Source of the DNA: Pararge aegeria
Taxonomy: Eukaryota > Arthropoda > Insecta > Lepidoptera > Nymphalidae
Direction of reading: 5' to 3'
Assembly: GCF_905163445.1 (NCBI RefSeq)
Contig: NC_053202.1
Location: 11,408,001 to 11,472,000, forward strand
Length of the DNA: 64,000 nucleotides
The first letter of the stretch is position 1. Each line of letters opens with the position of its first letter. Made by a program: the position numbers and the translations under genes. Below the pieces are notes generated by a model. The model saw nothing but the letters and a program-made list of their open reading frames with translations. It was not told the DNA's origin and did no database searches. This document shows positions 31,255-41,911 of the stretch, piece by piece.

Positions 31255-31440
31255 AGGTTTTGGACGTGGCCTACCTCCCAGAGCACGCGGAAGATCACCG
31301 ATGAGATGGACGGACCAAGTGAAGGCCACAATCGAGGCTCCTCTACATGAATGCGCAAGAAAGGCAACCGTTAGAGAAGAGTGGCGAAGTATTGTCAAGC
31401 GAGCCACAAAACCCAGATGACCACGACTAGTCTGTCAAGA
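31255..31440 (+). pseudogene. RTE-like LINE 3' end
   Basis: Encodes PPRARGRSPMRWTDQVK, HECARKATVREEWRSIVK and a stop, the post-RT tail also present in the RTE element at 56394 (RGRSPTRWSDQLR). Truncated. Confidence 0.7.
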
Positions 31441-31449
31441 CTGAAACGA

Positions 31450-31632
31450 CTAAGAAGTACCTCCCTTATTGACGACCCTTTTTTTTTCGTCGGGAAATCC
31501 TCATGGATCCCTCCGCGCCACGGGTAAGCGCAAAGGTTATATCAGACTCTTACACTCTTACTGACTAAAACCCCACGGTGTACCTGCTCACCGCCTGATG
31601 ACGGAGCCACGAGAACGCTTACACACACCCTC
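31450..31632. repeat. retroelement UTR-like fragment
   Basis: TTTTCGTCGGGAAATCCTCAT, TATCAGACTCTTACAC and GTGTACCTGCTCACCGCCTG recall a common lepidopteran interspersed repeat. No second copy here to confirm. Confidence 0.45.
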
Positions 31633-32250
31633 TCCTCCCTGGCGCAACGGTGAGCGCTGGCAATTTAAGTAGGAGGTCCCGGGTTTGATTACCGGCAGGG
31701 GCAACTTGGGTATTTATAATTTCTGAATTTTCTCTGGTCTGGTCTGGTGGGAGGCTTTGGCCGTGGCTATTTATCACCCTACCAACATGAACATGCACAA
31801 AGACATGCCGCTAAGCGATTAAGTGTTCCGTTGCGATGTCGCGCAGAAACCGATTAGGGGTATGACTACCATACTCCCTAACAGGTTAGCCCACTACCAC
31901 CTTAGACTGCATCATCACTTACCACCATTTGATATTGCAGTCAAGTATTGTATAGAAGCAGGCGTTACTTTGCGGAAATCCATGATATATTATCAAAATT
32001 AAGCTTAATTTGCTATACTCCGCGAAAAGCAGGAGAATCTGTGTGGTGTAATTTATAATTTCTTCAATCCTTATACTCCACACCACACAGATCCTCGGCA
32101 ATACACCCTCTACGCACGTTTCGCTCCGAAACCGGAGCATCATCAGGAGATGTTGACTTTACTTTAAAGTCAAGATTCTCCTGCTTTTCGCGGAGTATAG
32201 CAAATTAAGCTTAATTTTGATAATTGCAGTCAAGGGCTAACTTATAGTAA
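31633..32250 (+). mobile_element. SINE-C, interrupted by FB MITE
   Basis: tRNA-derived head: CTCCCTGGCGCAACGGTGAG (A box), GTCCCGGGTTTGATTACC (B box, slightly decayed), then TCTCTGGTCTGGTCTGGTGG, AAACCGATTAGGGGTATG and CTTACCACCATTTGATATTG. The FB element sits at 31946-32222 with a 12-bp duplication of SINE sequence; SINE-C resumes with GGGCTAACTT. Confidence 0.85.
31946..32222 (+). mobile_element. FB fold-back MITE with target duplication
   Basis: 277 bp. Arms AATTAAGCTTAATTTGCTAT plus ACTCCGCGAAAAGCAGGAG near 31997-32037 are complemented at 32171-32215. The core has CGCTCCGAAACCGGAGCATC and GATGTTGACTTTACTTTAA. Both flanks carry ATTGCAGTCAAG (31934-31945 and 32223-32234). Confidence 0.85.
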
Positions 32251-32254
32251 ACTG

Positions 32255-32400
32255 TAAAAACCCGCCGCTAAGCGATGTCGCGTAGACACCGATTAGGGGT
32301 ATAGGTTTAATAGAACTCCCATAGCTCCTAACAGGTTAGTCCGTTACTTACTACTGAATCATCGGTTACCATCAGGTGAGATTGCAGGTAATTTAAAATT
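32255..32400 (+). mobile_element. SINE-C, second partial copy
   Basis: GCCGCTAAGCGATGTCGCGT, ACACCGATTAGGGGTATAGG and CATCAGGTGAGATTGCAGG. It follows the first copy by only a few bases, so the two may be a chance tandem. Confidence 0.65.
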
Positions 32401-33004
32401 AAAAAAAAATACTTTCTTCAAAAGGTTACTTTACTAATTTTATTGATATTAAAATGAAGTGCATTAAAATACTTAAGTCTCGTTTTCAAAAAATCCAAAT
32501 TCTTGTCGTGCGTTAGTTAGTAAGATAAAATTAATATTTATTATTTCTTGTGTGCATGTGTATGTCACTGAACTCCTCCTAAACGGCTGGACCGATTTGA
32601 ATGAATTTTTTGGTATGCATTTGGGTGGCACCGTGAATGGTTTACATTCAAAAAACAGTCCGACAGATGGCGCTGGGGTCCGCTAGTATGTATATAAAAG
32701 TGTACTAAAAACTCGTTTCTTGTTACACTAAAAATGCACGTCTTTATCTAGAAACGCATTAAAATAATTGAAAAGTTTATATACTTGTTTACCTCTTGGC
32801 GAAATTAAAAGCGAAGCGCTAAGAGTGTGAACACTTAGGTAATATCCGCTAAAAGCAGCCGAAGAAATTATCAAATGACAGGTTGCACTTCGGGACGGAT
32901 GCTGAGTGCTTAAAAGATAATGGCTGTTGATATGTTTAAGTGTTAACTAACACAGCTTCATTTTTAACTTTAAATTTAACAAAAAGATCCTTTTCTTTAA
33001 ATTC
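32401..33004. other. unassigned DNA with a Helitron-like 3' end
   Basis: About 32530-32686 reads AACTCCTCCTAAACGGCTGG, ACCGATTTGAATGAATTTTT and ends GGCGCTGGGGTCCGCTAG followed by T, a plus-strand Helitron-like 3' terminus. The 5' end is not clear. 32700-33000 is AT-rich and unassigned. Confidence 0.5.
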
Positions 33005-33185
33005 CACTACAAGTCCTTGACTTTAATCTCTAAGTGATGATGCGGTATAAAATGCTAACGGGCTAACCTGTTAGGGTTACGGCAGTTATATTAATCCCAT
33101 ATAAGCGGGTACTCCGCGACATCGTACGGGAACGCTAAGTCGCTTAGCGGCACGTCTTTATCGGTACGACGGTAACAAGCGATCG
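33005..33185 (-). mobile_element. SINE-C, 3' part
   Basis: CTACAAGTCCTTGACTTTAA, AACGGGCTAACCTGTTAGGG, CTCCGCGACATCGTACGGG and GCGGCACGTCTTTATCGG. Confidence 0.7.
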
Positions 33186-33259
33186 CAGAAACCGCCCACC
33201 AGAAAAATAAATTTGAATACCTCCCCTCAAAACCACTGATCTGTAAGTATACAAATTTA

Positions 33260-33800
33260 ACGGGCGATTGGCGCAGTAGGCAGCGACCCTGCTTTCTGAG
33301 TCCGAAGGTTCGATTCCCACAACTGGAAAAATGTTTGTGTAATGAACATAAATGTTTTTCAGTTTGTGGGTTTTTTTTTTATTTATTTATTAATTACTTA
33401 TTTTTATTTTATTTTATATACTACGACAATACACACATCGCCATCTAGCCCCAAAATAAGCGTAGCTTATGTTATGGGTACTTAGATGACTGAGGAATAT
33501 TTTTATGAATAATATACATAAATACAGAGAAACACCCAGACACAGAAAAACATTCAAGCTCATCACAAACATTTTCCAGTTGTGGGAATCGAAGCCACAG
33601 CTTTGGACTCCGAAAGCAAGGTCGCTGCCCACTGCGCCAATCGGCCGTCAAATATTATATATTTATGAATAATATACATAAAAGTATTTACATATATTAT
33701 TCATCAAAATATTCGTCAGTCATCTTACTTAGTACGCATAACACTTTGCGGCTAGATGGCGATGTGTGCATTGTCGCAGTATATTTATTTATATAATTTA
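33260..33800 (+). mobile_element. SINE-A, split by an inverted SINE-A
   Basis: Head GCGATTGGCGCAGTAGGCAG and GGTTCGATTCCCACAACTGG at 33263-33327. The copy breaks at about 33370 in a T-rich stretch and resumes near 33680 with ATTATTCATCAAAATATTC, CGTCAGTCATC and the tail GCTAGATGGCGATGTGTGC. Confidence 0.78.
33375..33650 (-). mobile_element. SINE-A nested in SINE-A, inverted
   Basis: Tail TATACTACGACAATACACAC at 33418, head CACTGCGCCAATCGGCCGTCA ending at 33650. The two opposed copies form a potential long hairpin. Confidence 0.8.
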
Positions 33801-33943
33801 TTATTTTATGAATAATATGGGTATACGCACATAGCTATGTCGAAGTATTGTCATAGTAGTATATAAATAAATAAGAAATTATGTGAACTCTAGATACTAG
33901 ATTTTAATAAATGAGTATATCAGCACATTGTTTTGGCTTTTGA

Positions 33944-34250
33944 CTAGATTGACCCGGTGAACTTTGTACCACTTAAAGGACTGTTGAAATGAATTCATTA
34001 CATAGAATATAAACTTCATGTAAACTTTCATCCCCTATTTAACCCCCATAAAACCCCTTTTCTTAGTACACCTCTAAAATATTACCTCGAAATTTTTGAT
34101 TAAGAACTGAATTCAGCCGTTTTGCCTTATTAAAAATTAGTTGTCGGCCAGCCCAATCAGGGAAAAAGCTGTTATAGTTATGAGATATCAAAATGTATAA
34201 GCTCTCGCTTTGCAATTTCGTTATAATTGAAAAGTACTAACATTCCTACC
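33944..34250 (-). mobile_element. candidate Helitron-like element, 3' end
   Basis: CTAG at 33944 preceded by A, then ATTGACCCGGTGAACTTTG, the reversed ending seen in other Helitron-like families (GACCCG next to CTAG). Inside, TTTCATCCCCTATTTAACCC. The 5' end was not located, so the right limit is approximate. Confidence 0.45.
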
Positions 34251-35089
34251 ATTTATGATTTTATTTAAATATTTAAAATAATATTTATTAAGATCATTAT
34301 ATGAAGTTTAGCGTTTGATTTGTTATTTACGGATGTTAATTGAAATGTACCTTGTTTTAAAAATAACCTATTCAAATAAGATTTACAACAATAATGAAGT
34401 AATATATATTATCTTGAATATAAATGGTATGTTTGTTTCCTCTTTGGTCTGTATACTGAGAAAAAAAACAATACAAAGAAGAAAACGATGGCGCCAATTA
34501 TGGATTCAGGTGCAAACGCTCAACGTACTGGGAATTGATATAATTTTAGAAGTGAAGTTCCAAGCGAAGAGTTAAAATAATAATGTAAAAGACAAATAAG
34601 GAAATAAAAGTTGTGGAAATATTAAGAAAAGTTATTTTGAACTATCAGTCATTAGCCAACAATAATCAAATAACGTGAGGTTTAAGAGTATATAAAATGT
34701 GAATATTTACATAAAATATAATACACAATGTTATAAAAGAGTTAGTTCTAACCATTTAAGTAAATAGTCGCTTCGCAAATCGTATCGTATGTGTTTATTT
34801 TCAATATGGCGACATTTGTTACAAATCCAAGATGGCGCCGGGCGGACAGAGGGCCCTTGTTTGGACAGCATGGAACTCGTTACCGAAGAGCAGCTAAAAT
34901 ACTGGAAGGTGCTTCAATGCTGGAAAACAGAAAGAAGAATATATTCTTCTTAGGACAGGATATGCCCGAAGCAGGCCGATAATACAAAATGGAAAAAATC
35001 CACAGTACGAATTTAATAAATAACTAAAAGTTAGGCATTGTACGAATTATAAAAAGCCTGACGTTAAGTTTTTTTATAACTTACAGGAG
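34251..35089. other. unassigned DNA
   Basis: AT-rich. 34795-34980 has GGCGCCGGGCGGACAGAGGG and an open frame without recognisable domain. 34975-35090 (AGTTAGGCATTGTACGAAT, TATAAAAAGCCTGACG) resembles the core of the hAT-type MITE. Confidence 0.35.
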
Positions 35090-35310
35090 ATCACCTGTAA
35101 GTTATGCGCATTTGAAGCTATTAAAATAAATACACGATGAAAGAAATACATCGTGACGAAACCTTCATGCCTGAGAGTTCTCTATTATGTTCTCAAAGGC
35201 GTGTGGAGTCCACCAATCCACACTTGGCCAGCGTGGTGGACTACGGCCTTAACCCCTTTTCATTGTAGTAGGAGACCCGTGCGTTGTAGTGGGCTGGTAG
35301 TGGATTGATA
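35090..35310 (+). mobile_element. SINE-B tail
   Basis: TTATGCGCATTTGAAGC, CATGCCTGAGAGTTCTC, GGCGTGTGGAGTCCACC and GGCCAGCGTGGTGGACTACG, close to the copy at 29510. Confidence 0.72.
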
Positions 35311-35377
35311 TGATTATGAATTATTAATTTAGTTTGTTCTGTTTGGGCTTTTGTTGTTGTTTTTTTTTGTTTTTTTT

Positions 35378-35872
35378 TTTGACTTACTTCGAAAATTATT
35401 AGTTCATAAGCGAAATTAGCATATACCTAGTGTCTACCTTTAAATGGTTTTGCATACTCTGTTTAATGTTAATATGATGTAAAATCGCTGGTAGACCCAA
35501 TAAATAAATAAATTACAACTTACAAGTGACTGGCTTAACTTAATCCCGACGAATACACCTTTCAAACAATAAAGAACACTACCCAAATCGGTTTAGCCGT
35601 TCGGGAAATACGATGCCACAGGCAACACACCCAGCTACATCAGAACAGTCGGGGATTAAAAATACGCACGAACCTGTCAACTTTTATACACTGTGTTATG
35701 CAGATATATATTTATTTATTTAATCTACCAGCGATTTTACGTAAATAAAAATAATATTCCTTATCATATATAAATAACACAGAGTATGCAAAACCATTTA
35801 AAGGTAAACACTATACATGCTAATTTCGCGTATCAACTAATAATTTTCAAAGTAACTCAAAGTTACGGTTAC
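35378..35872. repeat. inverted pair of one repeat
   Basis: 35378-35500 (TTATTAGTTCATAAGCGAAA, CTTTAAATGGTTTTGCATAC, AAAATCGCTGGTAGAC) is repeated inverted at 35725-35872, around a 220-bp spacer with ACCCAAATCGGTTTAGCCG. Both outer ends abut TTTATTTATTTA-type tails, so these are probably two opposite LINE 3' ends. Confidence 0.7.
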
Positions 35873-35879
35873 GTTTAAA

Positions 35880-36374
35880 CTTATTTACACACCATGATTC
35901 TTCGCGGGATAATCGCCACGGAATACACAGCGTACAACGGAAGGTTCCGTCCGACCAAGTACGTAGCCGAGCCCAGGGAGAGAAGAAGCCACATCCAGTA
36001 AACATAGTTCGCCGTCGTCGCATCCACGACCCAAAGTAAGACGTCCAAAGCGAGGCTCATATTTATTTTTTATTTATTTATGATTATTTGCATGGAACGC
36101 GCTGGATGTGACAACATCGGCGCTATTGTTTCCCGAAATAATAACGAGATATGGCGCTTCTTTCCGTTGTTTTTCGTTTCTTTTTCGTTGTAAGCCGTCA
36201 CGAGTCGGCCGTGTCCCGGCCCAGGCGTGCCCTTAAGCCCGGAGTATATTTTATACATGGCATTTGAATAGCTTCAAAATAATAATGTGAATGACGCTTA
36301 AGTTATTTTAGATTTACGACGTCCTAAAATATAGATTGTTCTCACGCTTTTTTCGATTTGCTCGCTTTTTGGGG
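35880..36374. other. unassigned DNA, partly retroelement-like
   Basis: 35895-36060 (GCGTACAACGGAAGGTTCCG, GACCAAGTACGTAGCCGAGC) recalls 23560-23600, the UTR of the RNase-H LINE. 36170-36245 is GC-rich (GTCGGCCGTGTCCCGGCC). No ORF of merit. Confidence 0.4.
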
Positions 36375-36485
36375 TTATGTTAGCGAATGGCTCGTTGGTC
36401 CAGTGTTTAGCGTGTTACAGATCCCCAGGTGAGAGGTTCGATTTCCAGGTCGGGCCAACTGGACAACGAGTTAGGTATAGGATTT
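36375..36485 (+). repeat. tRNA-like SINE head, isolated
   Basis: GGCTCGTTGGTCCAGTGTTTAG resembles an A box and GAGAGGTTCGATTTCC a B box, spaced as in tRNA-derived SINEs. No cloverleaf end or CCA-type acceptor pairing is evident, so not a tRNA gene. Confidence 0.5.
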
Positions 36486-36519
36486 TGTGTTGTCAATTCT
36501 GAGTTTAAAATTTAAAAAC

Positions 36520-36755
36520 CGCAGTCTTTAAATAGTGTACATTATTGTACTAGTCAAGCTCTTTCATTTGATACCCATATTGAGGGAGCTGTGAAAATGT
36601 AATTCAATTAATGTAATTCGCCATTTTGTGGTGGCGGCCATGTTGGATTCGAAATTTATCGTAGTGTATAGTACTCTACTAGTGAAGCCCTTTCATTTGA
36701 TATCCATGTTGAGGGGGTTGCAAAAAAATATATAATCGACCATTTTATATATAAA
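36520..36755 (+). repeat. family M, two internal units
   Basis: Two similar units, each with GT(G/A)TA..AGT..(T/C)TACTAGT, then CTTTCATTTGATA(C/T)CCAT and TGAGGG(A/G)G(C/T)TG, followed by GCCATTTTGTGGTGGCGG in the first. Related sequence at 39861, 21240 and 63010. Confidence 0.6.
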
Positions 36756-36774
36756 TATACTTATACATACATAT

Positions 36775-37080
36775 GCATTTTATACATATAACAGCGGGCA
36801 AACTAGCAAGTGGCTCACCTGATGTTAAGTCATCACCGCCGCCCATAAACATTTGCAGCACCAGAGGCGCCACCGATGCGTTGCCGGCTTTTAAGGAATT
36901 TGTTTATCCGCCCCTTGAATAACCCTAGATTGTATTTTTGAGGAAACACATCAGATGGGAGATTCTTCCATAATTTGCAAGTGCGCGGTAGAAATGATCT
37001 GGTATTTCGAACAGTAGAAGAATACCAGGCATACAGATGATGAGGGTGGAGTTTATTTCTACGGCGTGAGGTCAGAGAAC
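36775..37080 (-). repeat. LINE 3' fragment
   Basis: GGCAAACTAGCAAGTGGCTC, ACCTGATGTTAAGTCATCAC and CACCGCCGCCCATAAACATT form a common lepidopteran retroelement 3' block. 36900-37070 appears to be continuing UTR or decayed coding sequence. Confidence 0.55.
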
Positions 37081-37559
37081 AGGGAAGGAGGTATCAATGT
37101 TCATCCGTTCAGGCGCTACGACACCGCAAACAAACGCACACAGATACAAAAAACTATAATTTAAAATTGCTATTGATAATAAAGTGTATCGTGTTTGAAT
37201 ATCTAATAAAAAAACGTGTCGGCACTTATGTACACGCGTTAGAAGCTGTACATCTTTGAGGTAACAAGATAAAAATCTTTTCAAAAATTTTATCTTTCGC
37301 CTTATTCTACGTTTGTAGAAAAAACAACACTAACAATAGAAATAAGGTATTTAATACATTGAAATTTTATTATAACACATTATCTAGTTAAATAAAGTTT
37401 ATTTAAATATCACAAAAAAAAACATTTATATATATATGTGGTGTATGATTTTAGTAAATTACATTAATTATGGGTAATGTTATTTCATTTCTGTTTATAT
37501 CTTATTTGTATTTATATGTGTGTGTTATACTTATATTTTTTATTTAAATATTTGTGTAA
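37081..37559. other. unassigned, one shared repeat
   Basis: 37200-37285 (AAAAAACGTGTCGGCAC, ACACGCGTTAGAAGC, GAGGTAACAAGAT) is related to 49930-49995. The remainder is AT-rich. Confidence 0.4.
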
Positions 37560-37665
37560 ACGTCTATGGTTGCCTGGTAGAAATCGCTATATAAACATAG
37601 AGCAAGACTCTATATTTATATCTCTGTAACTACTTTTTTTTTCTTGGGTCACAATAAAAATGTGT
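37560..37665 (+). repeat. LINE-T tail, decayed
   Basis: TATGGTTGCCTGGTAGAAATCGC then GGGTCACAATAAAAATGTG. Confidence 0.5.
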
Positions 37666-38511
37666 ATTGCAGCAATACAAATGTATAGGTATAAATTGAA
37701 AAGTTATGTCAAAAGTAGATCTAGTTTTCAGAAATTCCGGCACTAACCGGCCATAATGTGCACACATCCTTATCGCTGAATTAAGACAGCGGTGGCAAAT
37801 AAATACACTTAAAATACCACCGCGCCATAATTAGCCATATGGCGGTTGCAGAATATGCAGCCATAAATCCAATTACTCGCGAATTAATTCGAACAATACC
37901 GAACGGAATGCTCCGCCGAAAATAAATGCTATGCGGGAATTTTTTGGCTGTTTTTGAACGAAACCTTCGCGTTGCTAAAAAGGCTGCATATATTTACGTT
38001 GCGAGAGAGCGTTCTAATTTTAAAAAAACCTATATTTTCTTCTTCTTCTTCTTTTGATTTATGGCTTTTCGTAGTGCCAAAACAGCACAATGTACTTTGC
38101 CAGTGTCAAGTAGCTTGGAAAAGGCACGAACTAGAGTGGTCAGTAAAGAAAAAGAAATGTCTATTTCATAACTTCGACCTGCAATAGTAGTTGTTAGTGA
38201 AATGAACTAAGTACGCATGAATTTAACAATCGTTTGAAGATAAAATAAAATTCAAAATTTATATCCAAAATATAAAAATCATAGTTTTAATTTGTTAATT
38301 TTAATAAATTTGCATAGATATTTAACATCCCGACTATACACTGACATTAACACGCACTCGACAACCTATATTTTTACTTCGCATCCAAATTCAAAAGAGA
38401 TGTAAACACTACAGACACAACAACACTAAACGTTTTATACGTGATCAAGGAGAATACAAACACTACGCTTTTAATGCCATTACAAGTTAGCTATTGACTG
38501 CAATCATTCGA
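37666..38511. other. unassigned DNA with a candidate regulatory block
   Basis: 37770-37930 is not repeat-like and is dense in TAAT cores and palindromes (GCCATAATTAGCCATATGGC, CGCGAATTAATTCG, AATGCTCCGCCG). It could be an enhancer-like non-coding element; no conservation data available. 38030-38180 has a CTT run and an ORF with no domain. Confidence 0.35.
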
Positions 38512-38680
38512 AATTCAAAATTCATTTATTTCAAGTAGGCCTATTTTTTAGCACTTTTGAAACGCCAAGTCAGTCTTTTTGTACTGACTCTACTAAGGCC
38601 GGCTGACGGTTCGTAAGGCCATGTTAGCCTGCATCACACGTACCACCAGGTGAGTTGCAGTCTTACTCTTATAAGATGAT
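38512..38680 (-). repeat. LINE-E tail and SINE-C scrap
   Basis: AAATTCATTTATTTCAAG, TAGGCCTATTTTTTAGCAC, CGCCAAGTCAGTC is reversed LINE-E. GCATCACACGTACCACCAGG near 38630 is a SINE-C remnant. Confidence 0.55.
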
Positions 38681-39640
38681 TTTAACAAAACTTTTAACTG
38701 CTGAAACATGTTTTTATTGCAATTGTAGAAGTAATGTAAACCGCTTCTAACAGGCTCGTTAGTCTATCAGTGTTCGGTTAAGGCCATTGAATAGTATTAA
38801 GTTTTCCATCGTATCGTAAATTCGTATAAACTGAGTTAAATTAGCGGTGATTCACCCCCGTGCCTCGGAGAGCACGTGAAGTTGTCGGTCCCGCGCCTGA
38901 CCTTTTGCAGTGTTGTCCGAGCTGCCGTCCCATCGGAATAAGAGACTGATGCCCGTTTTCACTAGCGACAACAATTGAATGCCTCAAAGAAGATTCCTAG
39001 GCATAGGTACATTATATCATATCTGTCACCAAGATTCTTGCTACAAGGTGTGGTATTTTGTGTTTGTATTCTGATATTTTTGATTATTCGTATGGATTTA
39101 AGGTTATTAGAAAGAAACAAAATTTTTATTTCTTTGATCTGTCAAGTGTCAGTTTACGGGCACCCTAAACATTACGCACCGCCGTATCGGTGTAACTTTA
39201 GATGACGCCTAACGTTAATCATCATCTAAGAGTTGGTGAAATGTTTTCTTTTCTCTACGCATCACTCAAATAATAAGCCATCCGATTTAAGCGACTCTCG
39301 ACCGGTGAATGACACTTTTGTGCACAATAATATCTCCGGTGCAGTTCGGAAGTCTCTCTGGAGATTGGCATTGTGACCGAAATCGGTTAGGAAAACGTTT
39401 TTTTTTACCCGCTTAGTTTTACTAACAAAGCGAAAACAGTTCATTCACCAATAAATATACGGCATACCTAATTAAGACACAATGTGGAAGGGAACACACA
39501 AATAAGAGCCAATTACCGAAATCCTAAGAAACGTCACGCGTCCGGCGTAACTTTGAAAAGGCGGCGTTGCTTTTGTATTAATTGAGAGATCCTTGCGGAG
39601 TGGACTAAACGGAAAGATTTGAAAGTTATAATTCACTTTC
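38681..39640. other. unassigned DNA
   Basis: 38850-38960 is GC-richer (GTGCCTCGGAGAGCACGTG, TCCGAGCTGCCGTCCCATC), recalling a decayed retroelement coding part. 38975-39440 contains several short ORFs without domains. Confidence 0.35.
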
Positions 39641-39860
39641 AATATAGTGTGCATCCAAGGTGTTGGAGTGGCTACCCCGCACTGGTAAGCGCAGCGTTGC
39701 TCGACACCCAACCAGGTGGACAGACGACATCAAACGAGTCGCGTGGAGCCGCTGGATACAAGCGGCCCAGAATCGTGGAGTTTGGAACTCCCTACAAAAG
39801 ACCTATGTCCAGCAGTGGACGTCAGTCGGTTGATTTGATGATGATGATGATAGTGTACAT
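39641..39860 (+). pseudogene. RTE-like LINE 3' end
   Basis: Encodes RWTDDIKRVAWSRWIQ-like sequence followed by WNSLQKTYVQQWTSV and a stop, then a GATGATGATGAT tail. Frame is broken near 39650. Same family as the minus copy at 53245. Confidence 0.75.
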
Positions 39861-40135
39861 TATCCTACAAGTCAAACCCTATCTTATGATACGCATGTTG
39901 AGGGAGTTGTGAAAAAAGTATATTGTGGTGGCGGCCATCTTAGATTTGAAATTTTTCATAGATTATAGCCTTTTCTTTTGATATCCACATTAAGGCGGCC
40001 ATCTCGGACCGATTTACGTCAAACATAGCTAAGAACACTCCCGACTATTACCTTTCAAACAAAATCAAAATCGGTTCATCCGTTCGAGAACACAGACACT
40101 CCGTCGTTCATGCGTATTTAATAATTAAAGTTCCT
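39861..40135 (+). repeat. family M
   Basis: GTGTACATTATCCTACAAGTC, GTGGTGGCGGCCATCTTAG, TTTTGATATCCACATTAAGG and AATCGGTTCATCCGTTCGAG. Confidence 0.55.
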
Positions 40136-40157
40136 TCTAGTTTATTTCTTTTGACAA

Positions 40158-40392
40158 TTTGAAATGGTGATAACAAAAAATTATTTAAATATTATTAACA
40201 CTTGTGCGCCAGTGCTTAATAAAGCTGTGGGAGAAGATACATTTTTATCCGTTCCCCGGGGAGATAATTGTCTCCTGCGCATGAAAGACGTGCAGGGTGC
40301 GTTTGGTACCCTCGTATCTTTAGTTTTGAGCTTACAAATATTGTTATGTACACATTTTTCATGTAATCTACTCATCATAAGTGCCATTCTTA
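40158..40392 (+). repeat. LINE-D 3' UTR, interrupted
   Basis: GAAATGGTGATAACAAAAAAT at 40163; after a 90-nt insert (40200-40290, GTTCCCCGGGGAGATAATTG) it resumes GCGTTTGGTACCCTCGTATC, then ATGTAATCTACTCATCATAAG. Confidence 0.6.
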
Positions 40393-40560
40393 TTCAAAAT
40401 TCAAAAATTCAAAATTCATTTCTTACACGGAGGCCCAGTTAAAAGCACTTTCGAAATGTCAAGTCAGTCTGTTTGTAGTGACTCTACCACCGGTTCGGAA
40501 GGCAGATTCCACCGCGAAGAGCCGGTAAGAAACTAAGTCGATGGCTCTTTTATTCGGATT
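40393..40560 (-). repeat. LINE-E 3' UTR
   Basis: CAAAATTCATTTCTTACACGG, ACTCTACCACCGGTTCGG and AGGCAGATTCCACCGCGAAG. Confidence 0.75.
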
Positions 40561-40868
40561 CAGCACTTTTAGCAAGTAATAAGGGCAAACATAAAAGTAT
40601 AACGCCACGGAACCCTTCGCAGCATTATGCCCCGTGTCCCAGGGCGCGGAGCAGGTAAATATGTTAGTGTCCCCTTATAAATACTGGCTACTGGTTAATT
40701 GAAACATTATAAGAGATCTTATCGCGGCGGGGACACCGTGGTCGCGGCCTTTTTGAACTTGCCCAGGAATTTTTAGTGCTTTTTTAAAGTAAGAGACTAG
40801 AAGAAGAAAGAAGAAACACTTTATTGCAAGTATAACATAGGTGCAGGAAAAGAAACATTAAGGAGTAA
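40561..40868. other. unassigned DNA ending in a LINE-T tail
   Basis: 40605-40770 is GC-rich (ATGCCCCGTGTCCCAGGGCG, TCGCGGCGGGGACACCGTGG) and unmatched. 40800-40868 (AGAAACACTTTATTGCAAG, AGGAAAAGAAACATTAAGG) is a minus-strand LINE-T end. Confidence 0.45.
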
Positions 40869-40875
40869 AAAGTTG

Positions 40876-41409
40876 CATATGTTTTTCAGTGTCTGGGTGT
40901 TTATATGTATATTCTAAGTATTTGTTTATATCTATATATATATAAGAGAAAGTGTGTGGGTATGTTCCGTATAGGCTCCGAAACGGCTGGACCGATTTCA
41001 ATGAAACTTTTAGGGAATCTCCGGATTGACCTGGCGAGTAATCCTGTATAATAGGAGCACTCCTATTTTTGAACTGTCAAACTGTCAAATACAGCTTTTA
41101 TTTACTATGATGATATTCTATTGTTGGGTGTGTAGATAATGATCTTCACCCGCTCGAGAAGAGAATAGAAGAGAATGAATACGGAGAGAAATAAATGATT
41201 TAATATATTAAGAGACTTAAATTAAAAATTTAATGATGTAAGTTTATTGTTTAAATAAAATTAAGCAAAATCTAGCCCGGCGAAGCGGGCTGTGTACGCT
41301 AGTTATTCATAAAAATATTCATCAGTCACCTTAGTACCCTTAACACAAGCTACGCTTACTTTGGGACTAGATGGCAATGTGTGTATTGTCGTAGTATATG
41401 TATTTATTT
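40876..41409 (+). mobile_element. SINE-A split exactly by HLE-2
   Basis: GTTTTTCAGTGTCTGGGTG to TAAGTATTTGTTTATA at 40930, then HLE-2, then TTATTCATAAAAATATTC onward to GATGGCAATGTGTGTATTG. Removing the insert restores the usual SINE-A order with no lost or duplicated base. Confidence 0.88.
40931..41302 (+). mobile_element. Helitron-like element HLE-2, intact ends
   Basis: 372 bp, from TCTATATATATATAAGAG after A40930 to CTAG (41299-41302) before T41303, with the GAAGCGGGCT hairpin side next to the end. The best preserved copy of the family. Non-coding. Confidence 0.9.
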
Positions 41410-41911
41410 TTATTGCGCTATTAAAGAATATTTATGAGACATTTTATAGAACTTTGAGATTTTTTGTATATTATTATTATTTGATTTAAATCTATATACA
41501 TATATATAAAAGAAAGTTGTCTTAGTTACACCATTTATAACTCAAGAACGGCTAGACCAACTTTTGTGAAATTAGATTTTTTGGATTTCTGTTAGAACGT
41601 AATTATAAAAATATAACATTCATCAAAAAAAAAATTTCCACAGCTAGTACTTGATAAAAATTTAATTGAATGAGCATTGTAAAATGTAAAGCTATAGTTT
41701 TAAGAAATCACTATTATACTATCATACCCACCAACTATGTAACTCTATCTGCAAATAAAGAAATTGAAAATGAAATTGAAAAAAGTCCGCTTTTATTATC
41801 TTTAACTACTTTCACACAAGTACGTAAAGGTGCAGTGGCCGTAGCCGTGGTCCAGCAGTGGACGTTAATTGGTTGAATTTTTGATAATGATAATATTGAG
41901 GGAGTTGTTTA
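41410..41911. other. unassigned DNA
   Basis: 41505-41660 (GTTACACCATTTATAACTC, AACGGCTAGACCAAC) looks like a decayed Helitron-like element interior. 41825-41880 (GTCCAGCAGTGGACGTTAAT) is an RTE-like 3' scrap. Confidence 0.4.
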
